DNA of 64,000 nucleotides from Legionella donaldsonii (GTDB lineage: Bacteria > Pseudomonadota > Gammaproteobacteria > Legionellales > Legionellaceae), in contig NZ_UGOA01000001.1 in assembly GCF_900452385.1 (NCBI RefSeq), positions 419,501 through 483,500 of the forward strand, given 5' to 3'. Shown piece by piece: positions 55,193 to 64,000 of this stretch. The notes beneath the pieces were generated by a model. The model had not been told where the DNA came from and searched no databases. It saw nothing but the letters and a program-made list of their open reading frames with translations. Each line of letters starts with the position of its first letter. Within the stretch, counting starts at the first letter, position 1. The translations under genes were made by a program, and so were the position numbers.

Positions 55193-57694
55193 TCATTGCT
55201 TCTTGGGTGTCATTGTAGCTTGTTGTTTTTCTGCTTGTTGCTCCTGTGTCAGGCTATCTTTATATTGAGTAATTGAATCAATAAGTTCAATCAAACTAAT
55301 CGTCTTCTTGTCGTAACTGTAGGCATTGGCAAATACCTTATCGAGTAATTTATCAGAGTTTTTCTTTTCTTCTTTCGGTGTCTGAAATAAATAGGTTTGT
55401 CTCGTGGAGTAGGCGTCAATTGATTTTTTCAATGTATCAAAAGAGATATCCTCGGTAGAAAGATTTGATGCCTGCAGAAGAATTGTTTGAATCATTCTGT
55501 CCAATATATTTTTAGCAGGATCTTTGAGATTGTTATCTTTAAGTAAACTTATCATTGTATTCATGACGGCATTACTTTCATCATACGCTTTCAAAAAATC
55601 ATCTTTGTGCCAATAGGCCCTTTCCTGACGATAAACTTTATACATTAATATTAAAGGATGCAGCGTGTTATGATTGAGAGACTCATTATATTCTAAATGT
55701 TTGCCAGCAAATTTTAGATGTATATTGATGCCTTCTTTTTCTATTTTTAAAAGCCCCTGTTTTTGCAATTCATCGACAAAGTTGCCAAACTCACTGATCT
55801 CTTTTGTGGATAGTTTATTGGGTTGGCTTAAATAAACCATGATTTCTAATAATTGCGCAGCGGGTGGTTTTGCTAAAATGGATTGATAGTGATTAACCAT
55901 TTCTTCAATACGCGTAAAATATTTTTTATAGTCTAAAGGCTTGTGTAACAGCATTGTAGATCGTCTTGTGAGCGGAGTACGCTTGTGATTTGCGTCAGGC
56001 AACAAGTCTGGATCGAGGCCTATCGCTTTCCAATCTTTTTTATTCTCAACCATATCCAGCATCACTAATAGGCCTACCGATGATGGCCCAATCCCTTTGA
56101 TAAGGATTTGTCCATAGGGTTTACCAGACTCAATGTCTGGTAGTTGAAGCGTATCAAGCATGGTACAAAAGTGGACAATCCCGGGCGCAGACAAAGGATC
56201 AACTTCATTCGATTTAAAATAACGAAAATCAGCATCAATCCAGATCCAAAGCTCATCAGACCAATCAATCCCTGTTTTGCCGCGAATAATATCTGCAAAT
56301 CGCAAAAGGCCATGTCGAGCATAATCAGGCATGGATGAAACAACATCACTATGGTATTTATCATGCGCAAATACACCAAGATAAGTATCTAAAGGGCTAT
56401 TATGTACCGCACCCGGATCGGGTGTATAAGGATAATATAAAAATGCCAAACGATGGTGACGCTCTCTATACGCTTCTTCAATGTCAGTCATGGATTTGAC
56501 ACCGAACTGCGGCTCTATTGGTATATAATTGTCTACACCATAGCGCAATAGACCAATTGCATTTCGTAAACCGCAAGTTGGGATCAGCAACGGTAACTCA
56601 TCGCTAATTTTTACGCCATTGAGTTTGTTAAAATGTTCAGCCAATTGATATGGAATTTCTGTCACCGCGGATTCGGCGAGAACATTCCGTGTCAATTTTG
56701 CAGTAGAGGATGTAATAACAGTATAAAAGATTTGTTCTGATGGCGGTAATTGCACTACTAAGCGTCGGAACTCTTCATAGGCATTATTTTCATTCACGGA
56801 TTTTAAACGACCTGGCTGATTTAACAAGGGTAGCAGAAATTTTTTTGCTTCTTCAGTAAACAGCCCATCCTCATCAAGTATTCGATTAATACTGGTAATA
56901 TAAGGTTGCGGCGATTGAAGCATTTCAACCTCTCCAGAGCGGTTTCTAAATGGCCGCAATCCAGGGCGCTGCCGTTGTGACTGATACAATTCGAGTAAGG
57001 TCAGTAATTGTTGGGCTTGCATACCATGACTATAATTTGAGTCATATAAACCAACAACAATTTCGGGAAACGTTGGATCTTTTAAAAATTCTTTTAATTC
57101 TGCAAATTGATCGTTATGTCCTGTATCATCAACATTTCTAAGTCCATTGTTAACTAATCGTGCTAATTCTTTGATTTTACTAATATTTACTGATTTATAA
57201 ATAACATGCTCTTCGTCCTTGATATACTTCTTATGTAATTCAGTGATGCGAAAGAATTGGTCCTTCGTTAATTTAGTCTCTTTATATAACTCATACGCGC
57301 ATTTGATTGCATTGGGTTGATGTAAAATGGTTTGTACAAGATTAGTATGCAATCGTTTTTTTCTTGCTGCCTCTTCCAGTATTTTTTTGACTTCCTTATC
57401 AGAGCGAATATTAGCCATCAATTTGGCTTGCGGTGGAAGATGAGCTGATCCTGCCTGTACTTTTACTTTAGTATCGGTTGACGTTTTTTTACGCCAGAAT
57501 TGCTGTATTTTTGCAACGGATATTGGAGCTTGTCCACTTCCAGTTGGTGCAACAGGTGCATTATTGTTATTAGTATCCGATGAGCTGCTTTGCTGAGTGA
57601 CAATGACCTGAAGGCGCGAGTTGATAGGGCCGAAATAAGGATTGCGCTTAAAAAATTCTTCCCAAGTCACTGGGGTGTTACTGCTGGTACCCAT
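55193..57694 (-). CDS. large effector-like protein with IQ-like motif, 833 residues
   Basis: I do not recognise a family. After a Ser/Asn/Pro-rich N-terminal linker, residues about 61-72 read AKIQQFWRKKTS, matching the core IQ-x-x-x-R of calmodulin-binding IQ motifs but not the final basic residue. The remainder (90-800) is mostly helical. A central part (about 415-560) has several His/Asp positions (FAHDKYHSDV, WIWIDADFRYF). The C-terminus is Glu/Gln/Lys-rich (DSLTQEQQAEKQQATMTPKK), like an E-block. There is no signal peptide or transmembrane helix. ATG at 57694 has no clear ribosome site. Size and tail suggest a translocated effector; activity unknown. Confidence 0.75.
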   Translation of the reverse strand: MGTSSNTPVTWEEFFKRNPYFGPINSRLQVIVTQQSSSSDTNNNNAPVAPTGSGQAPISVAKIQQFWRKKTSTDTKVKVQAGSAHLPPQAKLMANIRSDKEVKKILEEAARKKRLHTNLVQTILHQPNAIKCAYELYKETKLTKDQFFRITELHKKYIKDEEHVIYKSVNISKIKELARLVNNGLRNVDDTGHNDQFAELKEFLKDPTFPEIVVGLYDSNYSHGMQAQQLLTLLELYQSQRQRPGLRPFRNRSGEVEMLQSPQPYITSINRILDEDGLFTEEAKKFLLPLLNQPGRLKSVNENNAYEEFRRLVVQLPPSEQIFYTVITSSTAKLTRNVLAESAVTEIPYQLAEHFNKLNGVKISDELPLLIPTCGLRNAIGLLRYGVDNYIPIEPQFGVKSMTDIEEAYRERHHRLAFLYYPYTPDPGAVHNSPLDTYLGVFAHDKYHSDVVSSMPDYARHGLLRFADIIRGKTGIDWSDELWIWIDADFRYFKSNEVDPLSAPGIVHFCTMLDTLQLPDIESGKPYGQILIKGIGPSSVGLLVMLDMVENKKDWKAIGLDPDLLPDANHKRTPLTRRSTMLLHKPLDYKKYFTRIEEMVNHYQSILAKPPAAQLLEIMVYLSQPNKLSTKEISEFGNFVDELQKQGLLKIEKEGINIHLKFAGKHLEYNESLNHNTLHPLILMYKVYRQERAYWHKDDFLKAYDESNAVMNTMISLLKDNNLKDPAKNILDRMIQTILLQASNLSTEDISFDTLKKSIDAYSTRQTYLFQTPKEEKKNSDKLLDKVFANAYSYDKKTISLIELIDSITQYKDSLTQEQQAEKQQATMTPKKQ

Positions 57695-57826
57695 AAGACA
57701 ACCATTTTTTTAAGTCGTGGCTTACTATAGTTGTTAATTATTAAGCAAATCTTAACTATCTATTTTATTATAGCAAATGCCCCCCTCCCTGCAGGGGAGA
57801 GATGTAATCGAGTAATATTTACAAGC

Positions 57827-58378
57827 CTAAAATTGCGCGACCCACTTAGCGAAGCTTTCCATATAGTGACGTAAAAACGCTTCTGTTTTGTCCTGGGTCA
57901 GATTGCCCTCTTTATCGAAAAGCGTATTAACGCTGCCTATATAAGCTTCGGGTTGTTGCATGCAGAGGATATTTAAAAATACGAAGGTTTGACGCAGGTG
58001 TTGGTTGGCACCAAAGCCGCCGATTGCACCTGGAGAGGCGCTAATCACTGCGCCTGGTTTACCATCCCAAACACTTTTACCGTAGGGTCTTGAGCCTACA
58101 TCGATGGCATTTTTAAGGGGGGCAGGGATGGAGCGGTTATATTCCGGGGTAACAAATAAAAGACCCTCTACCTTGCTGATTTTTTCCCGAAAAGCGACCC
58201 ATTCAGCCAAGGGGCTATTTTGATCATCTGGATCCTGGTTATAAAGCGGTAGCTGTCCGATTTCAATGATTTGCAAAGCAAGGGAAGAAGGGGCAAGTTC
58301 GATTAAGGTTAAAGCGAGCTTGCGATTCCATGATTCCTTGCGCAGACTACCTACCAGTACGGCAATTTTTTTAACCAT
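57827..58378 (-). CDS. NADPH-dependent FMN reductase
   Basis: This is a 183-residue flavodoxin-fold reductase of the ChrR/YieF type. The FMN phosphate loop is VGSLRKESWNRKLA, and the family motif is LLFVTPEYNRSIPAPLKNAI, followed by GKPGAVISASPGAIGG. ATG at 58378 is preceded by AAGGATG; an upstream in-frame ATG at 58396 is less well placed. It reduces quinones or similar electron acceptors. It is a lone gene. Confidence 0.93.
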   Translation of the reverse strand: MVKKIAVLVGSLRKESWNRKLALTLIELAPSSLALQIIEIGQLPLYNQDPDDQNSPLAEWVAFREKISKVEGLLFVTPEYNRSIPAPLKNAIDVGSRPYGKSVWDGKPGAVISASPGAIGGFGANQHLRQTFVFLNILCMQQPEAYIGSVNTLFDKEGNLTQDKTEAFLRHYMESFAKWVAQF

Positions 58379-58492
58379 CACAACATCCTTATTCAATTAC
58401 CTTGACTGAATAAAATAATCGGTAAAAGATAGAAATTCAATGCGTTGCAACTATTAATGATTATCCGATATATTTTTTGCCTGAGTCACTGC

Positions 58493-60910
58493 TTATTCCG
58501 CTTCGCAACTTAACACCTTAATCGTCGGTTTCTGCGAAAGGTTTCCAGATAGTTGAAATCCTATTGACTGCGCTTTACCAGGAAGCAAACCGTTACTCGT
58601 GTCGGAAGGTTGCGCGCTTAAGGTAAAAATTCCTTCGGACTCTACCAGGGACGCATGATTACCAAGCCAGTGGTTAACAATCATTGGATTGGCAATTTCG
58701 TCAGGATTAAAACTCAATTTAAAACTAAAATTACGGATAGGTTCTTGACTGGTATTGGTGATCGTCCCTTGAAATACTGCGCCACCCTCCCAGCGATTTT
58801 GTAAAGCTAAATTGACAGTACAGTGTTGATCATTGGAAGTAGTTCCTGCCTGGTAAAAAGCATTAAGCACTATTTCCGAAGGCTTGGCTGGTAATACCAG
58901 CTTGTTATCCGTTTTCTCACTGACCAGTGTGTAGGTCTTCTCAAGATAATGAACTGTATTGGGAAGTTCAATGTGATAGGTTTCGATGCCAAAAGTCCCT
59001 GTTTTGCTATTGATAGTTTGATTGTAAATCAACGTGGTGCAATGGCCTTGCTCAACGACACAATTGATCGTCTCTTGACGATTGAATGCTGAATGAAATT
59101 GAATAGTGGCAGCGACAGTTTGATTATTCACTGGCTTGCCACTTTCATCGAGTAGATTCATTTGATAATCGATCGTTGATGCAGGTTGAGGCCCTGTTTG
59201 CTCGCCTTCCAGGGAAATAGTTAGCACATTGTTTTGACCTTCAGTAACCTGAAAAGCGATAGGAGAGGTACTCGATTTAACCCGGTAACTTTGATGAGCC
59301 TGATTATCCAATTGATAGCTGTCTGCCAGCAACAGGTGGTAGGTTCCGCCAGCCAGATTGAATGAACATCCTTCATAGCTGCAAGTATACGATTGCCCCG
59401 TTTCCTGCAACCTGAGTTCTGCCGCACCAGTTAAGTTGAAGCCAGGATCAGCAAAAGTGATAGACAACTTTCCTTGATCTATTTTCTGGTTAAATAACTG
59501 ATGTAACAGTTTTTGGGCTTGCAGATCAAGTTTGGCAGAATTGGGATCGATCATGCTGACCGTATCGCCCAAATAGCCTACTGCCCAAAAAAACAGATTA
59601 TTTTGCAGATTGTTTTTTTCCAGATAAGGAATCAATGCCTTTTGAAAAAAGGCTAATCCTTCGGTGCTTTTCCATGACGCTTCTCCCAAAACTACGGAAT
59701 AACCCGCTTTTTTTAAGAAGCCCCAACTCCAGTCAAATCGCAATTCACTTGGTTTGCCGGGGGCGGATTCCCAGGTAGCAACCTCGCGCGGGTAAACATG
59801 GGGTGAGAAAATCAGATGCGCATGGCTGGCATTTTCATCGCCCATTAACCAGGTTATCGCTGTCTCATTTAAACCCGTTGCCTTCAACTGTTGAATAAAT
59901 CCTGCTCTGTCAAAACGAGCGTTCCCTTGCCGGGCTGGATTCTTTGCCAATAGCGTTTTGAAATCTTCGCCCCAATTGCCCTTGAACTCCAGGCGCTTGG
60001 TATGAGCGATGCAATTCGCTGGATCATTGATAATTGCATAAGCTTCATCAGGGATAAGTTCCTCATTTTTCACACAGATAACGGGTTGATCAGGATCGCC
60101 TGAACCGGGCCCAGGGCCTTCAACAAACAAGAGTAAATCAGGATTATTTTGCTGAATGATTTTAGCTGCGGTAGCGATAACTTTTATCCAGGCAGGCTGA
60201 CTATTATTATTGCGATACCAATGGAGGGCATAGGGTTCATTAAAAATATCGATACCAATGACATTGCTGAGGTCACGGGCTTTAATCTCCGCCAGTATTG
60301 ATTTTAAATCGGCTTCATATTGATTCAGGTTATACACGGTACCGTCCCGATAGTTATCGCCATAACCATAGCCATGATGAATATCAATGAGGACTTTGAC
60401 ATTATTTTTTTTAAATTCGGCAAGGCTTATCCAAAAGGCCTCTTTGGGTGACACGGCGGCAGCACAGTTTGGGCCTGTACTTGCCCAGGTTTTACAAAAA
60501 ACACCATTCCCTTTGGTGGGCTGGGCTTTGTTGCTAATGGATTTATTTAAATCGACAGACGACGCCGTATCGTAGAGTACACCTGGTTGAATGGGGACAC
60601 GAACAGTTTTGAAATTAACGCCTGTGGAATGATCAACCCCACTATCAATAAAATCCCACGGATGTACCAGAGCATCCAGCATCCCATAGGTTTTATTATA
60701 AGAGGTTGGGATATCACCGACTGCATAAAAGGGATGGGAGGCTAATCCCTGGAAAATTTTAGAATCTTGAAACCCTGACCAGGAGATCCCATCAATGCTA
60801 ACCGGCTTGTTATTGTTATCGTAAATCACCGCGTTCTGGGTGTAAAAAGCGTAGCACTGAACCGAAACTAAGAGAGTGAATAAACTGCCTATCAGTTTTT
60901 TGACTACCAT
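58493..60910 (-). CDS. secreted GH5 cellulase with carbohydrate-binding C-terminus
   Basis: This is an 805-residue protein with a signal peptide (VVKKLIGSLFTLLVSVQCYA). Residues about 25-470 are a GH5 endoglucanase domain: the acid/base Glu225 is in DIFNEPYALHW and the nucleophile Glu410 in VVLGEASWKS. VLIDIHHGYGYG and FSPHVYP are further family motifs. Beta-rich linker modules follow, then a CBM2-like domain (about 700-800, RWEGGAVFQGTITNTSQEPI). This fits a type II-secreted enzyme that degrades cellulose or related glucans, as in amoeba cyst walls. It is a single gene; ATG at 60910 follows GAGGAAAAAGA. Confidence 0.92.
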   Translation of the reverse strand: MVVKKLIGSLFTLLVSVQCYAFYTQNAVIYDNNNKPVSIDGISWSGFQDSKIFQGLASHPFYAVGDIPTSYNKTYGMLDALVHPWDFIDSGVDHSTGVNFKTVRVPIQPGVLYDTASSVDLNKSISNKAQPTKGNGVFCKTWASTGPNCAAAVSPKEAFWISLAEFKKNNVKVLIDIHHGYGYGDNYRDGTVYNLNQYEADLKSILAEIKARDLSNVIGIDIFNEPYALHWYRNNNSQPAWIKVIATAAKIIQQNNPDLLLFVEGPGPGSGDPDQPVICVKNEELIPDEAYAIINDPANCIAHTKRLEFKGNWGEDFKTLLAKNPARQGNARFDRAGFIQQLKATGLNETAITWLMGDENASHAHLIFSPHVYPREVATWESAPGKPSELRFDWSWGFLKKAGYSVVLGEASWKSTEGLAFFQKALIPYLEKNNLQNNLFFWAVGYLGDTVSMIDPNSAKLDLQAQKLLHQLFNQKIDQGKLSITFADPGFNLTGAAELRLQETGQSYTCSYEGCSFNLAGGTYHLLLADSYQLDNQAHQSYRVKSSTSPIAFQVTEGQNNVLTISLEGEQTGPQPASTIDYQMNLLDESGKPVNNQTVAATIQFHSAFNRQETINCVVEQGHCTTLIYNQTINSKTGTFGIETYHIELPNTVHYLEKTYTLVSEKTDNKLVLPAKPSEIVLNAFYQAGTTSNDQHCTVNLALQNRWEGGAVFQGTITNTSQEPIRNFSFKLSFNPDEIANPMIVNHWLGNHASLVESEGIFTLSAQPSDTSNGLLPGKAQSIGFQLSGNLSQKPTIKVLSCEAE

Positions 60911-61192
60911 TCTTTTTCCTCAACGTTAACGGATAGGATTTAATCGGTCGATTGGGCTAATAACGCGCTGATAAGCAATTCATTGTGCCGAGAAGAACCT
61001 CTATCAATTGGACTTGTTTTATACATCAAAGGGCAAAATATAACATAAATTTGCCCCTTTAAGTGCATTTTTAGAGCAAATTAGCTTAAAGGAGAGGGCG
61101 TTCTAGGTGGGTTCAGACTTCGTTCTGTCGGGTATAGAGACTGCGTTTTCTTTTTAAAAGTCGTCTTTATTCATTTCTAGAACCTGCCATGG

Positions 61193-61966
61193 CTAATCTC
61201 GCAACCCTACCCCTTTCTTCAACAAGACCATATTGAGGGCACTTAAAAGGATTACCATGAAACCAATGATCAGGATTGCAAACCAAATATTGACTTCCTG
61301 CTGACCAATCATGGCATAACGTAAGGCGTTGACGATGTATAAGATCGGGTTCAGATGCGAGAGCTTTTCCCAAAAAGGCGGAAGCATACTGGTCGCGTAA
61401 AAAACACCCCCTAAATAAATCAATGGTGTCAGAACGAAAGTAGGGATGAGCATCACATCATCGAAATTGCGGGCGACCATCGCATTGGTAAATCCAGCCA
61501 GAGAGAACAGGGCCGATGCTAGAAGAACAATAAAAAGTGTCAGCGGTAAACTGTGGAAATCCAGATGGACAAAAAAACAGGACACAAGAAAAACCAGGAG
61601 CGCAACGATTAACCCTCGTAATACACCACCCAGTATATAGCCCAACAGGATAATACCATTGTGCATGGGGCTGACTAACATTTCTTCAATACTTTTTTGA
61701 AAGCGCACATTAAAGAGCGAGGTCGAAACGTTACTATACGCATTGGTAATGACCGACATCATAATCAAACCGGGTGCAATAAACTCAGAATAACTAGCCC
61801 CTTGAATGGGACCAATGCGTTGCCCCATTAAACTGCCGAAAATCATAAAATATAACGCGGTAGTGATGACCGGGGGTAAAAATACCTGCGAGGCGATACG
61901 GAACATCCTGACCAGTTCCCGCCTTACCAGCGTATAAAGAGCAATCGTTTGTTGTTTAATGGCCAT
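61193..61966 (-). CDS. yadH: ABC-2 type exporter permease (YadH-like)
   Basis: This is a 257-residue inner-membrane permease with six helices. It is closely similar in pattern to E. coli YadH: FRIASQVFLPPVITTALYFM, GLIMMSVITNAYSNV, FDDVMLIPTFVLTPLIYLGG and LSHLNPILYIVNALRYAMIG. It pairs with the ATPase gene upstream, overlapping it by 11 bases. The substrate of YadGH systems is not established. The 282 bases between it and the cellulase gene show no gene. Confidence 0.93.
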   Translation of the reverse strand: MAIKQQTIALYTLVRRELVRMFRIASQVFLPPVITTALYFMIFGSLMGQRIGPIQGASYSEFIAPGLIMMSVITNAYSNVSTSLFNVRFQKSIEEMLVSPMHNGIILLGYILGGVLRGLIVALLVFLVSCFFVHLDFHSLPLTLFIVLLASALFSLAGFTNAMVARNFDDVMLIPTFVLTPLIYLGGVFYATSMLPPFWEKLSHLNPILYIVNALRYAMIGQQEVNIWFAILIIGFMVILLSALNMVLLKKGVGLRD

Positions 61967-62870
61967 GTTTAATAAGATCCAGAAAAAGCTCTTCCAAGCG
62001 GTTGGTTTTATTACGCATACTATGAATGCGAAGACCGTGCTGCGTTAATACCGAAAAAACCTCATTCAGTGACCAATTATTATCGACGCGTAATTCAAAG
62101 GTATAGTTATCAACCAGGTTTGTCACGAAAGGTTCTATCACCGGCAACTCCTCGATGGGGCTTTCTGTATTGAATACAAAGGTTTGATGCCTTAACGTTT
62201 TTAAGAGAGCATTCATCGAGGTGTTTTCAACAATGCTGCCCTGGTCAATAATGGCGATATGTTTACAAAGCTGCTCGGCCTCTTCGAGATAATGGGTCGT
62301 GAGAATAATCGTTGTTCCCTGTTTATTCGTTTGAGTTAAAAATTCCCACATACTCCGACGAATTTCTATATCCACGCCTGCAGTAGGCTCATCAAGGATT
62401 AAAACCTTGGGTTGATGAATCAAGGCTCGGGCAATCATGAGCCGGCGTTTCATCCCACCGGATAAGTGGCGCACAATCGAGTTCCGTTTATCCCATAGGC
62501 CAAGTTGTTTCAATAAAGCTTGGGCATGGGGTTTCGCCTGGGCGCGTGTTATTCCATAATAGCCGGCTTGACTGATTAAGATCTGCTCGCAGGTTTCAAA
62601 AATATTAAGGTTAAATTCCTGAGGGACTAATCCCAGGCAGGATTTAGCCAACTCGGGTTTTTCATCCAGATCATGACCATAGATATGGATACTGCCCGAG
62701 GTTTTTGTCAGTAAGGTGGTTATTAAACCGATGGTGGTCGATTTTCCTGCCCCATTAGCACCCAGCAACGCAAAAAAATCACCGGCCTTGACTCTTAAAT
62801 CAATGCCTTTTAAGGCTTCGACACCATTCGCATACGTTTTACGCAGCTGGTTAATTTCTAGGGCGTACAT
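61956..62870 (-). CDS. yadG: ABC exporter ATP-binding subunit (YadG-like)
   Basis: This is a 304-residue ATPase with Walker A LLGANGAGKSTTIGL, signature LSGGMKRRLMIARAL and Walker B VLILDEPTAGVD, plus switch His in ILTTHYLEEAEQLC. The extended C-terminus is normal for YadG/CcmA-type exporters. ATG at 62870 (MYALEINQLRKTY) follows AAAGA; the frame extends 36 bases upstream without a better site. It is first of the yadG-yadH pair. Confidence 0.94.
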   Translation of the reverse strand: MYALEINQLRKTYANGVEALKGIDLRVKAGDFFALLGANGAGKSTTIGLITTLLTKTSGSIHIYGHDLDEKPELAKSCLGLVPQEFNLNIFETCEQILISQAGYYGITRAQAKPHAQALLKQLGLWDKRNSIVRHLSGGMKRRLMIARALIHQPKVLILDEPTAGVDIEIRRSMWEFLTQTNKQGTTIILTTHYLEEAEQLCKHIAIIDQGSIVENTSMNALLKTLRHQTFVFNTESPIEELPVIEPFVTNLVDNYTFELRVDNNWSLNEVFSVLTQHGLRIHSMRNKTNRLEELFLDLIKHGH

Positions 62871-63031
62871 AAGAATCTTTGGCAAGCAAATCTCTATTAT
62901 ACACAAGAAGTTGGTTATGAATAATTAGAGAGTAATTTCTTTAGGGATTTTGTTTGAAGATTGGTCCGGATTGCTTCGCTAACCCTTGCAAAGACGGTAT
63001 TTTCAATGTTGTCCGTACAGGCATTGAATCA

Positions 63032-63673
63032 TTACGTGACTAAGGACATCGACCGTGTCTTCATCCAACCAGTTATGCTATAGCGGGTTTGTCGGGTTGG
63101 GCAAACCTCGTGGGGTAGTTCACTGTTAAAACAGACAAACCGGTTCCCACAAGGAAGAATTGACGTGATGAGCTGATCGTTCAGCCCATAAAGGTTTAAT
63201 TCTCCAGCAAAGGACTCTTGCCAGTCAGCATTAAGATAATAAACACAAGAAATCCGCCGCTCTTTGGTTGTCGCGAATTGATCAACGTGTTTTTTATAGA
63301 AAGCCCCCGGTTGGTAAATAGCAAAATGGGTTTCAAAGTCGACCAGGCCTAGAAATAGCGTTTGATTCAGCCTGTCTGCCAGCAGGTTAATTTTATTGAA
63401 ATAGGCCTTGATGGATTGATTGGCAGACTCTTCATCTAACCAGCAGATTTGGTCGTTACGAATGGCGATGTGATGGCCAGCTCCGAATTGACGGCCTATT
63501 TTTGCACTTTTGAATTGGCCCTTCGCGTGCATCTCGTTAGCGATGGCACGCAGCGTTTGATAATCCTCGAGAGGAAGAAAATTATCAATAATATGGAAGC
63601 CCTGGGTACAGATCTCATTTTCCAGTTGGTCGGTAATAATCAACGGTTGTCTACAAGCGGTTGAGGGTAGCAA
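63032..63673 (-). CDS. 2OG-Fe(II) oxygenase, prolyl-4-hydroxylase-like
   Basis: This is a 213-residue P4Hc/SM-20-type dioxygenase. The iron ligands are His129-x-Asp131 (FYKKHVDQF) and His188 (ELPHEVCPT), and the 2-oxoglutarate Arg lies in RQTRYSITGWMKTR. Similar bacterial enzymes hydroxylate proteins, including translation factors, but the target here is unknown. No ATG occurs in frame before the domain, because a TAG blocks further upstream; TTG at 63673 is the likely start, without a strong ribosome site. It is divergent from the partial gene at the window's end. Confidence 0.88.
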   Translation of the reverse strand: MLPSTACRQPLIITDQLENEICTQGFHIIDNFLPLEDYQTLRAIANEMHAKGQFKSAKIGRQFGAGHHIAIRNDQICWLDEESANQSIKAYFNKINLLADRLNQTLFLGLVDFETHFAIYQPGAFYKKHVDQFATTKERRISCVYYLNADWQESFAGELNLYGLNDQLITSILPCGNRFVCFNSELPHEVCPTRQTRYSITGWMKTRSMSLVT

Positions 63674-63842
63674 ATTTTAATCGATGTTGGCTGAAAAATA
63701 CACGCCTACCTGTTGGGTGATAGAAATTGATACCTCGTTGATGTTTGTTTTTCTCCGTTTGCCATTTTTAAAAAGCGAACACTTTATGAGGGAATTATGA
63801 TAAAATTTTGCCCATTTCTATTTAACTCCAATAAGAATTCCC

Positions 63843-64000
63843 GTGAAAAAGACAATTTCCCTCAAAACAGTTTCGCAGATACACCAAGCCATTCTCAAAT
63901 CAAATCATATCTCAGAAGCTGAAAATAAACTTGGTGTTAGCGTGGTACTGGCGGCCTTCCTTAGAAAAGCAGCCGATTATAAGGGATTTACCTTGTCTTT
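63843..64000 (+). CDS. 5' part of an unidentified gene
   Basis: GTG at 63843 opens a frame that runs to the end of the window (52 full codons). The peptide begins VKKTISLKTVSQIHQAILKS and looks helical and coding-like. It is too short to identify. AATAAGAATTCCC precedes the GTG, without a good ribosome site, so the true start may be further in. Confidence 0.5.
   Translation, partial: MKKTISLKTVSQIHQAILKSNHISEAENKLGVSVVLAAFLRKAADYKGFTLS

Overview
The window looks like about 64 kb of chromosome from a Legionella-type gammaproteobacterium, probably not L. pneumophila itself. This is inferred from content, not from any search. The DNA is AT-rich. Housekeeping genes are interleaved with genes of the kind Legionella uses as Dot/Icm effectors: ankyrin, leucine-rich-repeat (LRR), SET and DUF4116 proteins, an IcmL-like orphan, and proteins with acidic C-terminal tails. 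No tRNA, rRNA, CRISPR array or intact insertion sequence was recognised.

Layout. 0-2.7 kb: a truncated MMPL/RND exporter and a CatB-like acetyltransferase. 2.8-18 kb: an accessory region rich in effector-like genes. It holds a possible Cys/His deamidase-like protein, two small secreted proteins (one built of 17-residue repeats), a SET-domain protein, a protein ending in a CaaX-like box, an ankyrin protein with a papain-like N-terminal domain, a DUF4116 protein, an NTAN1/CheD-like protein, a 29-residue-repeat LRR protein and a caspase-fold-like protein. Ordinary genes (yacG, katG, uspA) sit among them. 18-34 kb: an IcmL-like protein, uvrA, a second LRR protein, a response regulator, a di-haem peroxidase-like cytochrome, a TPP-riboswitch-controlled thiE-thiM-thiD salvage operon, lemA with an M48 protease, a lipoprotein with a C-terminal haem motif, and corA. 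34-41.7 kb: unknown effector-like genes, a HAD phosphatase, three LRR paralogues sharing a C-terminal tail, a 2OG-Fe(II) oxygenase, five tandem copies of a 34-residue lipoprotein gene and a cysteine-rich lipoprotein.

41.9-52.1 kb is a compact arginine locus. A polar amino-acid ABC importer is followed by argG, argH, carA and a single reading frame that fuses carbamoyl-phosphate synthase large subunit to ornithine carbamoyltransferase. All genes overlap or nearly touch, and a divergent argR lies upstream. The cell could import arginine or a precursor, and could make citrulline and arginine with carbamoyl phosphate produced and consumed on one polypeptide. carA carries an exact 81-bp in-frame tandem duplication.

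52-64 kb: small hypothetical genes, a nitrilase-like protein, an 833-residue unknown with an IQ-like motif, an FMN reductase, a secreted GH5 cellulase, a YadGH-type ABC exporter, a second 2OG-Fe(II) oxygenase and the start of an unidentified gene.

The observations most worth following are the CarB-ArgF fusion, the micro-lipoprotein array, the CaaX-tailed protein and the cluster of putative catalytic effectors with recognisable Cys/His or Glu/Lys/Cys motifs.
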